Positions 1 through 5,154 of a stretch of DNA of 5,154 nt are shown in pieces; within the stretch, counting starts at the first letter, position 1; each line of letters starts with the position of its first letter. A program made the translations under genes and the position numbers. Where the stretch lies: NCBI GenBank assembly GCA_003857395.1, contig RPRC01000324.1:1-5154 (forward strand). The letters run 5' to 3'. Origin of the DNA: Geobacter sp. GTDB lineage: Bacteria > Desulfobacterota > Desulfuromonadia > Geobacterales > Geobacteraceae. Under the pieces are notes generated by a model. That model searched no databases. It worked only from the letters and a program-made list of their open reading frames with translations, and had not been told where the DNA came from.

Positions 1-176
1 AGGAAAGAAATCCGGATGGTTTCAATATCGGCATCAATGACGGGGCTGCTGCCGGGCAGACGGTCTTTCATCTGCATATCCACTTGATTCCCCGCTATGT
101 GGGTGACTGTGACGATCCGCGCGGCGGGATAAGGAAGTTGTTTCCGGATCGGGCGCCGTATTGGAAGATACTGTGA
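1..176 (+). CDS. HIT-family nucleotide hydrolase, C-terminal part (5'-truncated by window edge)
   Basis: Reading from base 3, an open frame of 57 codons ends at the TGA at 174-176. It contains GQTVFHLHIHLIPRY, the histidine-triad signature H-x-H-x-H with the histidines encoded at 69, 75 and 81. This is the active site of HIT enzymes, which cleave phosphoanhydride or phosphoramidate bonds of nucleotides such as Ap4A or AMP-lysine/AMP-NH2. The preceding NIGINDGAAAGQTV is also typical of the fold: a strand, then a Gly-rich turn before the triad. After the triad comes a short tail, DPRGGIRKLFP...YW, which I associate with a subgroup of stand-alone HIT proteins; that link is from memory. Only the last third or so of a protein of roughly 130-160 residues is present, so the start and any zinc-binding N-terminus are not visible. 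The stop overlaps the start of the next gene (TGATG), which suggests one transcript and translational coupling. The physiological substrate is unknown. Confidence 0.93.
   Translation, partial: ERNPDGFNIGINDGAAAGQTVFHLHIHLIPRYVGDCDDPRGGIRKLFPDRAPYWKIL
163..167 (+). promoter_or_regulatory. Ribosome binding site that sets the HNH gene start at 176
   Basis: GGAAG lies 8 bases before the ATG at 176-178, good Shine-Dalgarno spacing. The in-frame TTG at 161 has no purine-rich stretch at the right distance. The site is inside the end of the HIT gene, as expected for translationally coupled genes. Confidence 0.6.
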
Positions 177-1153
177 TGGAGCTTGAGAGATATCTGCGAC
201 AGTTTGCCCATCTACGCCGAGCCCCGGGACAAACCTGGATCGAAGCAACGAGGAAGCAAGCGCCCCACAAACCGCTTCTGCTTATGGCGGTGATGGACAT
301 GGTTGCGCGTGGTGTTATTACGTCGAGTTTTATCGATGTTACCGGCGATCTGGTGGAATTGAATGACCTTTTCACTGGCTACTGGCGCAGGGTTGTGCCG
401 ATTACGCAGAAGAGCAGCATCGCATTTCCCTTTTCCCGTTTGCACAATGAGCCATTCTGGGAGCTTGTGCCGGTATCCGGACGCGAGATCACCCGCGAGT
501 CAATCAATAACATCACGTCGGTGAGTCAGCTTCGGGACCTTGCTATCGGTGCACGGATGGATGATGACTTGTTCCTGCTTCTTCAGTCTCCGGAAAATCG
601 CATGGCGTTGAGGCAAATGTTGTTGCAATCATGCTTTTCAGAGGACGCCCAGAATGCCCTTCGGGAACAGGCACAGATAAATTCCGAGGCATTTTCCTAC
701 AATCTGGAACTAGTGCAGATGGCCCACCAGCCACGGGTGAAAGAGATTCTTGACGCGGATAAATACAAGCCTGCCGTCCGGTATCAGGGCTTTCGCCGTG
801 CGGTGGTTACAAGCTACGATCACCGCTGTGCTCTCTGCGGGGTGCGGATCGTTACCTCCGAAGGTCATACCGTGGTTGACGCCGCTCATATCGTGCCGTG
901 GAGCGTGAACCAGAATGACGACATCCGCAATGGGATGGCGTTGTGCAAGCTGTGTCACTGGGCTTTCGATGAGGGGATGATGGGGGTGTCGGAGAATTAT
1001 AGTGTTATTACCTCCCGGCAGATAGGGGCTGATCCGAATGTGCCGGGTTTTCTGCTGATGCTTTCGGAGAGGGGGATTTTACCACCTTCAGACATGCAAT
1101 TATGGCCAGAGCAGGAATATTTGGGATGGCATCGGAGTAAGTGGCGGCTGTGA
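176..1153 (+). CDS. HNH restriction endonuclease, with a possible ScoMcrA-like sulfur-binding N-terminal domain
   Basis: A 325-residue predicted restriction endonuclease. The C-terminal half holds a zinc-type HNH nuclease. Cys pairs C218/C221 and C257/C260 form the likely structural zinc site. H238 in DAAHIVPW, N252 in RNGMALC and H261 in CHWAFDEG form the HNH catalytic set. The pattern C-x2-C ... AAHI-P ... NG-x-x-L-C-x-x-C-H-x-x-FD is that of the HNH_2 / COG3440 group. The N-terminal part has APHKPLLLMAVMD (30-41) and AFPFSRLHNEPFWEL (83-97). These resemble the 'HKPLLLL' and 'PFWRLQNDGFWE' segments I know from the DNA sulfur-binding domain of ScoMcrA-like enzymes, so the protein may recognise phosphorothioated or otherwise modified DNA. 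That part is inference. The length suits a two-domain SBD-HNH enzyme. ATG 176 is preferred over TTG 161 because of the TGATG overlap with the HIT gene and the GGAAG at 163-167. No signal peptide or membrane segment is seen. Confidence 0.9.
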   Translation: MELERYLRQFAHLRRAPGQTWIEATRKQAPHKPLLLMAVMDMVARGVITSSFIDVTGDLVELNDLFTGYWRRVVPITQKSSIAFPFSRLHNEPFWELVPVSGREITRESINNITSVSQLRDLAIGARMDDDLFLLLQSPENRMALRQMLLQSCFSEDAQNALREQAQINSEAFSYNLELVQMAHQPRVKEILDADKYKPAVRYQGFRRAVVTSYDHRCALCGVRIVTSEGHTVVDAAHIVPWSVNQNDDIRNGMALCKLCHWAFDEGMMGVSENYSVITSRQIGADPNVPGFLLMLSERGILPPSDMQLWPEQEYLGWHRSKWRL

Positions 1154-1200
1154 TTTTGTTAGTACTCAAAACTTGCCAGTTATAGCATCTAAATATTATT

Positions 1201-1205
1201 GAGGT
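1201..1205 (+). promoter_or_regulatory. Ribosome binding site of the Mrr-type gene
   Basis: GAGGT is followed by 6 bases and then ATG 1212. It is a strong Shine-Dalgarno match in an otherwise AT-rich gap and supports the start choice. The 58-base gap between genes has no clear terminator. A weak TTGTTA (1156-1161) / TTATAG (1180-1185) pair with an 18-base spacer could be a promoter, but I do not rely on it. Confidence 0.65.
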
Positions 1206-1211
1206 TGAACG

Positions 1212-2153
1212 ATGGCACGACAGAAGAATAGCCCTTTCGAAGATATGATTGTTGGAGCCAGTAAGTTACCATGGTGGGCGGGATTATTGCTGGCACTTGT
1301 GTCTTTTGTTGTTTTAAATGCTATTGCTTCTTCTCCGACGGGTACTCTTGCCGGTCCCGGTCAGATGGGCAATTTCGTGCTCAGTAACATAATGAGAACA
1401 TTTGCTCTTTTCGGGCAACTCGTAATTCCGGCAGGATTTTGTATCGGAGCATTAATTTCCGGGATCAAGGGGATTCGTCAAAAGAAACTATATGATAAGG
1501 TGGCGTCTTCTCCGGGAGTTGCGACCCTTAACAATATGAGATGGGAAGACTTCGAGCGGTTGGTAAGTGAATACTATCGTCGCAAGGGTTTCCAAGTGAA
1601 AAGAGAAGGTGGCAATGGTCCAGATGGTGGGATTGACTTGGTATTGAATCGTGGCAATGAAACGTACCTGGTGCAATGCAAACAATGGAAAGCCTATAAG
1701 GTCGGTGTGCAGCCGGTCCGTGAGTTTTATGGCGTCATGGCATCGCGTGGTGTGGCCGGCGGCTATTTCGTTACCTCTGGTGAGTACACCACAGAAGCTT
1801 TCAGGTTTGCTAGTGGATTGAATCTTGAACTGATAGATGGAAGCAAGCTCCGTGAAATGATAGACGTTGCTCAGAAGAAACCAGAACAGCAGCATGTCTC
1901 ACATGAAGCGCGGCAACTCACCGTCACTCCGGCATGCCCCAAATGTGGTGCGGATATGAAAAAGAGAATAGCGAATAAAGGCGCTCATGCTGGTAAAGAG
2001 TTCTGGGGATGCTCCACTTTTCCCAAATGTAACGGTACCAGGCCATTAGAAGGTCCAATAATAAAAAAAGAACCACAGACAGCATTGCTACGAGATCCTG
2101 TAGTTACATCATTGCCTGAAAAAAGAATTGTCCGGATTGTGGAAGTGAAATGA
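1212..2153 (+). CDS. Membrane-anchored Mrr-type restriction endonuclease with C-terminal zinc ribbon
   Basis: A 313-residue protein in three parts. Residues about 20-40 (PWWAGLLLALVSFVVLNAIA) and 63-84 (TFALFGQLVIPAGFCIGALISG) are two hydrophobic membrane segments joined by a short loop. The following GIKGIRQKK is positively charged, which suggests a hairpin with both the N-terminus and the nuclease in the cytoplasm. Residues about 108-218 are an Mrr_cat / PD-(D/E)XK nuclease. They show the MRWEDFERLVSEYYRRKGF helix, catalytic D142 in GPDGGIDLVL, and Q155-C156-K157 in YLVQCKQWK, the usual Mrr Q-x-K variant, followed by YFVTSGEYTTEAFRFA and LELIDGSKLREMI. Residues 242-279 are a topoisomerase-I-like zinc ribbon: CPKC (C242, C245) and GCSTFPKC (C267, C273). 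Mrr-family enzymes cut DNA, often modified foreign DNA. The target here is unknown. The last 12 or so residues look wrong: a second zinc ribbon follows in the -1 frame (see 2119-2248), so the native protein may be about 32 residues longer. Confidence 0.93.
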   Translation: MARQKNSPFEDMIVGASKLPWWAGLLLALVSFVVLNAIASSPTGTLAGPGQMGNFVLSNIMRTFALFGQLVIPAGFCIGALISGIKGIRQKKLYDKVASSPGVATLNNMRWEDFERLVSEYYRRKGFQVKREGGNGPDGGIDLVLNRGNETYLVQCKQWKAYKVGVQPVREFYGVMASRGVAGGYFVTSGEYTTEAFRFASGLNLELIDGSKLREMIDVAQKKPEQQHVSHEARQLTVTPACPKCGADMKKRIANKGAHAGKEFWGCSTFPKCNGTRPLEGPIIKKEPQTALLRDPVVTSLPEKRIVRIVEVK

Positions 2154-2248
2154 CGTTGAGACAATTTAAAAGCGGTTCCAAAAGTGGACAGCACTTCTAT
2201 GGTTGTGTTCCCTGTAAAAAAGGCTGGCCTGCAAAAGCTGTTGGATAA
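2119..2248 (+). pseudogene. Out-of-frame second zinc ribbon of the Mrr-type gene (apparent frameshift at A6 run)
   Basis: In the frame one base behind the Mrr gene, codons from 2129 read CPDCGSEMTLRQFKSGSKSG (2129-2188), then QHFYGCVPCKKGWPAKAVG and a TAA at 2246-2248. This aligns with the in-frame ribbon of the same gene (CPKCGADMKKR...GKEFWGC): in both, exactly 21 residues separate the second and third cysteines. The 0 frame instead gives RIVRIVEVK and a stop. The two frames can be joined at the A6 run 2119-2124. One extra A there would give LPEKKNCPDCG and a continuous protein of about 345 residues with two zinc ribbons. The last Cys pair is C-x2-C, tighter than the C-x5-C of the first ribbon, so the second ribbon may be a divergent or partly decayed copy. 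A true one-base deletion, a sequencing error in a homopolymer, and -1 slippage on AAA before the AGA codon are all possible. An ATG at 2150 overlaps the Mrr stop, but starting there would lose the first cysteine pair. Confidence 0.8.
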
Positions 2249-2423
2249 ATGTAAGTTGTGGGTAAGTAGTTGCAAGGTTGCAAATCTGGACCAGTCCACC
2301 ACGGAGAAAGAGTCGAGAAAAATATATCTGTCACGAATTACATTTAAATATTCACTGACCGAAACAGCATACTAACCTGTCAATGTATCTCCTTTGTTGC
2401 GCTGAAAGTGAGTCTGGCCAAAG
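2249..2423. other. Intergenic region upstream of the helicase gene
   Basis: No gene is supported here. The stretch is fairly AT-rich and must hold any promoter private to the helicase gene, but I find no convincing -35/-10 pair. It contains two GTAAGT copies (2251-2256, 2262-2267) and a doubled palindrome TTGCAA-GG-TTGCAA (2270-2283). TGGAC-CA-GTCCA (2287-2298) could pair but has a 2-base loop and no T-run, so it is not a terminator. Confidence 0.5.
2270..2283. repeat. Doubled TTGCAA palindrome
   Basis: Two copies of the self-complementary hexamer TTGCAA are separated by GG, about 140 bases before the helicase start. Such an arrangement could be a regulator-binding site, but it is short enough to arise by chance. 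Confidence 0.25.
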
Positions 2424-5154
2424 ATGAATCTGATAGCACATGGCATCTACGAAGCGCTCATCGATGAATACCTCCGAGATACACTTGCGAGACATCCGGA
2501 ACTTAGGACTGTTTTCGGCAAAATTGATCCTGAGGAGCAGCCAGCCCGTTATGCGGCTTTCGTTGCAAAGGTTTTGGAACAAGCCCTCCGTGAAGAATCA
2601 GATTCAGAAAAACGTTTGGCGCTCTGTAACCGGATTCTTGGCCATGTAGCCAAAGAGCCAGGCAGAAGCCACCTTGGAAAACATCAGCTGGTATCTAAAG
2701 CAAAGCCTATTCTGCTAGAAATTACCCCTCCGAACTTTGGCACGTCTGGTATCCCGCGACCTCACACACCCATTGCCGAGAGCAGCCTCTTCACCGGTTC
2801 CCCCCAAGAGCCCCAGCTTGCCCATGAATTACTTCAAGAAATGCGATCCGCAGACGGGGTGGATATCCTGGTCTCATTTATCAAATGGTCCGGTCTTCGC
2901 CTATTGATGCCGGCTTTCGAGGACTTACGTGACCGTCATGTCCCGGTTCGTTTAATTACTACCTCCTATATGGGCGCATCAGACGCTCCTGCTGTGGAAT
3001 GGTTGGCCCACATGCCGAACGTAGAAGTTCGCGTTTCTTATGACACCGAAAGGACCCGACTCCATGCTAAGGCGTATCACTTCAAGCGCAATACTGGGTT
3101 TTCTACGGCCTATATCGGCTCGGCCAACATGTCCCATGCTGCCATAACCAGCGGCTTGGAATGGAATCTCAAGGTTACAGCCCAAGACATGAGCCACATT
3201 CTCGAAAAGTTTTCTGTCGAATTCGAGACTTACTGGAACGGTCACGAGTTCATTCCATTTGATCCTGAGAATCCAATGCTTTTCCGGATAGCCATTGACC
3301 GCGCCCGCAATCCCCGGCAAATCGGCCCGGCAGTATTCTTTGACCTTCGACCGCACCCATTTCAGGAGCGCATCCTGGAAGCTCTGGAACGGGAGCGCAA
3401 TTCCCATGATCGCTGGCGTAACCTAGTGATAGCAGCCACCGGTACTGGTAAAACAGTGGTCGCTGCCTTTGATTTTAAAAATTTCTTTGAGCGGAAGAAA
3501 CGCCAGGCCCGTCTGCTGTTCGTTGCTCACCGACAGGAAATTCTTCAGCAGGCGCAGGTGACCTTCAGCAATGTGTTGCGAGATCAGAACTTTGGTGAAC
3601 TGCTGGTCGGTCCATACCAGGCCAATCGTTTCGAACATTTGTTTTGCTCTATTGGGATGCTTTCCAGCAGGCGTTTGTGGGAACAGGTTGGAAAGAATTT
3701 CTACGACTACATCGTGATCGATGAGGCTCATCACGGGACTGCGGCTAGCTATCGACCGATCTTTGAGAATTTCACCCCGCAAATTCTCCTCGGCCTGACT
3801 GCCACTCCGGAGCGGATGGATGGTGAAAATGTTGCGGCCGATTTCGGGAACCGATTTGCCGCTGAGATTCGACTACCCGAGGCCTTGGAAGAAAAACTGC
3901 TCTGCCCTTTCCACTATTTCGGCGTAGCTGATCCGATTGCCCTAAACACTGACCAGTTCTGGCGAAATGGAAAGTACGATGCGGCCGCTCTCGAAAACGT
4001 CTATGTGATGGATCAGGCCCGAGCCAAGCAACGATTAAATGCCATTGTCGAGGCACTCAATCGTTATGAGCCGGACCTGAGTGCCATCAGGGGAATCGGA
4101 TTTTGCGTCACCATCAAGCATGCCGTTTTCATGGCGGAGCAATTTTCACAACAGGGGATCCCCTCCGGAGCTTTTGTCTCAGGTGTCGAGGATGGTCGCT
4201 GTCAGGATCTACTGAAAGATCTAAAAGCAGGTCAACTTACTTTCCTTTTTACCGTCGACAAACTGAGCGAAGGTGTTGACGTGCCAGAGGTGAACACAGT
4301 CCTCTTCTTGCGACCTACCGAGAGCCTGACAGTTTTTCTCCAGCAGTTAGGTCGTGGCCTTCGCCATGCACCGGGTAAAGACTGCCTCACTGTGCTCGAC
4401 TTCGTCGGTCAAGCCCACCGCCGCTACCGAATCGATACAAAACTCAAGGCCCTTATGCCGAGGCACCGTTTTTCCATCGACAAGGAAGTAGCGTTTGATT
4501 TTCCTCATCTCCCAGCCGGTTGTTCCATTCAGCTTGACCGTCTTTCCCGTCAATACGTTCTAGAGAACATCAAGGAAAACTTGGGCCGCTTGGCTGTTCA
4601 GGTACCTGACCGCCTCCAGACGTTCACCAGCGAAACTGGACAGGAACTGTCCTTCGGCAATTTCATCCGCTACCATGAGTACGAGCCGGAAGTATTGCTG
4701 GCCAAAGAGACGTGGTCGGAGTGGAAAGCCAAGGCGCAACTGGGACCAATTCCTACGGACCCGGACATAGTACGGTTGAAAAAATCCCTGGTGCAGTTGG
4801 TGTTTATCAATGGTCCAAAAGAAGCGGCACTGTTGCGCGAGGTTCTGGGGAAAATTACGAATGGTGCGATTGCTGAGGCACTGGCACTTGCCGGGAACTC
4901 GGCCATGCTTTTGTATTATAGGATCTGGAGAGACAAGGCGAGTAATCTTGGTATTTCTTCTCTGGAAGATGCCTTCAACCGACTTGCCAGCAATCCGTCA
5001 ATACTTGCTGACTTAGATGAGATTCTTGCCTGGTCGCTTGATACTACAGAAGTTAGTGGGCAGATTCCTGAACTTCCTTTTGCTTGTCCGCTAGAACTTC
5101 ATTCCCGTTACGGGGGCAAGGAAATTCAGGCGGTCTTTGGTAAAGCAACTCTAG
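2424..5154 (+). CDS. PLD-nuclease / DEAD-DEAH (SF2) helicase / DUF3427 fusion protein (3' end beyond window)
   Basis: At least 910 residues, open to the window edge. The N-terminus (NLIAHGIYEALIDEYLRDTL...) is the helical leader typical of the family. A phospholipase-D-like nuclease follows, with H214-A-K216 (RLHAKAYHF) and G232-S-A-N235 (YIGSANMS). One HxK motif implies the active site forms from two subunits. An SF2 helicase then runs from about 305 to 650: Q314 (RPHPFQERIL), Walker A ATGTGKT (338-344, K343), AHR (368-370), DEAH (433-436), TATPE (459-463), SEGVDVPE (615-622) and QQLGRGLR (640-647, R644 the likely arginine finger). From about 690 onward comes DUF3427, and the last visible residues (PLELHSRYGGKEIQAVFGKA) match its well-conserved middle. 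From family memory another 100-150 residues are missing. The protein should bind and move on DNA using ATP and cut it with the PLD domain. The family is common in defence islands, but its exact mechanism is not known to me. ATG 2424 is the first start after an in-frame TGA at 2409-2411, and its Shine-Dalgarno is weak. No internal stop or frameshift is seen. Confidence 0.94.
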   Translation, partial: MNLIAHGIYEALIDEYLRDTLARHPELRTVFGKIDPEEQPARYAAFVAKVLEQALREESDSEKRLALCNRILGHVAKEPGRSHLGKHQLVSKAKPILLEITPPNFGTSGIPRPHTPIAESSLFTGSPQEPQLAHELLQEMRSADGVDILVSFIKWSGLRLLMPAFEDLRDRHVPVRLITTSYMGASDAPAVEWLAHMPNVEVRVSYDTERTRLHAKAYHFKRNTGFSTAYIGSANMSHAAITSGLEWNLKVTAQDMSHILEKFSVEFETYWNGHEFIPFDPENPMLFRIAIDRARNPRQIGPAVFFDLRPHPFQERILEALERERNSHDRWRNLVIAATGTGKTVVAAFDFKNFFERKKRQARLLFVAHRQEILQQAQVTFSNVLRDQNFGELLVGPYQANRFEHLFCSIGMLSSRRLWEQVGKNFYDYIVIDEAHHGTAASYRPIFENFTPQILLGLTATPERMDGENVAADFGNRFAAEIRLPEALEEKLLCPFHYFGVADPIALNTDQFWRNGKYDAAALENVYVMDQARAKQRLNAIVEALNRYEPDLSAIRGIGFCVTIKHAVFMAEQFSQQGIPSGAFVSGVEDGRCQDLLKDLKAGQLTFLFTVDKLSEGVDVPEVNTVLFLRPTESLTVFLQQLGRGLRHAPGKDCLTVLDFVGQAHRRYRIDTKLKALMPRHRFSIDKEVAFDFPHLPAGCSIQLDRLSRQYVLENIKENLGRLAVQVPDRLQTFTSETGQELSFGNFIRYHEYEPEVLLAKETWSEWKAKAQLGPIPTDPDIVRLKKSLVQLVFINGPKEAALLREVLGKITNGAIAEALALAGNSAMLLYYRIWRDKASNLGISSLEDAFNRLASNPSILADLDEILAWSLDTTEVSGQIPELPFACPLELHSRYGGKEIQAVFGKATL

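Noticed and set aside
161..175. TTG at 161 as start of the HNH gene (5 residues longer)
   Set aside because: No ribosome binding site at the right distance. ATG 176 has GGAAG 8 bases upstream and the typical TGATG overlap.
1156..1185. TTGTTA / TTATAG pair as promoter of the Mrr-type gene
   Set aside because: Both boxes are poor matches in an AT-rich gap where such pairs are expected by chance. Kept only as a remark.
2063..2069. A-AAA-AAA run in slippery phase (0-frame codons AAA AAA at 2064-2069) as a programmed -1 frameshift site
   Set aside because: A -1 shift here meets a TGA at 2117-2119, before the second zinc ribbon at 2129, so it cannot produce the joined protein. Only the later A6 run (2119-2124) works.
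2150..2248. Separate 32-residue ORF starting at the ATG that overlaps the Mrr stop (ATGA)
   Set aside because: It would lack the first cysteine pair (2129-2140) of a zinc ribbon whose coding similarity clearly begins upstream of this ATG. A frameshifted tail explains it better.
2287..2298. Inverted repeat TGGAC-CA-GTCCA as a terminator
   Set aside because: The loop would be only 2 bases, the stem is 5 pairs, and no T-run follows.
2184..2375. Small + strand ORF of 63 codons (GTG start) in the gap before the helicase
   Set aside because: No ribosome binding site, no recognisable motif, and it overlaps the out-of-frame zinc ribbon, which has clear protein similarity.
2979..4056. Three antisense ORFs (2979-3407, 3423-3782, 3772-4056) opposite the helicase
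   Set aside because: The + strand reads continuously with PLD and helicase motifs through this region, so the antisense frames are shadows with no family features.

Overview
The window holds four genes, all on the + strand and tightly packed, and reads as part of a bacterial defence (restriction-type) island. In order they are: the end of a HIT-family nucleotide hydrolase (1-176, cut by the left edge); an HNH endonuclease of the predicted-restriction-endonuclease type (176-1153); a membrane-anchored Mrr-type endonuclease with a C-terminal topoisomerase-like zinc ribbon (1212-2153); and a large PLD-nuclease / SF2-helicase / DUF3427 fusion (2424 to the right edge, still open). No RNA gene, IS element, CRISPR array or convincing terminator is visible. 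Base composition is moderate and looks uneven: the Mrr gene appears more AT-rich than the HNH and helicase genes. That is common in islands built by horizontal transfer. Gene style and Shine-Dalgarno use fit a bacterium, probably a proteobacterium, but the sequence does not let me name a genus.

Layout. The HIT gene stops in a TGATG overlap with the HNH gene, so these two are very likely translationally coupled. A 58-base gap with a good GAGGT ribosome binding site leads into the Mrr gene. After the Mrr stop there is a 270-base stretch. Its first 95 bases are not random: in the -1 frame they encode a second complete-looking zinc ribbon that aligns with the first. The gene therefore appears to have lost its tail through a one-base loss in a run of A's, or to be read by frameshifting, or to contain a sequencing error. 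The remaining 175 bases (2249-2423) are intergenic. The helicase then reads without interruption for 910 codons to the edge of the window.

How the genes might work together (inference). Three different DNA-cutting chemistries (HNH, PD-(D/E)XK and PLD) sit side by side with a DNA-translocating helicase and a nucleotide-hydrolysing HIT enzyme. The HNH protein has an N-terminal region resembling the sulfur-binding domain of ScoMcrA-like modification-dependent enzymes. Mrr proteins are also classically modification-dependent. A cluster of enzymes that attack modified foreign DNA is therefore a reasonable working idea. Whether the four genes form one system or are independent neighbours cannot be decided from this window.
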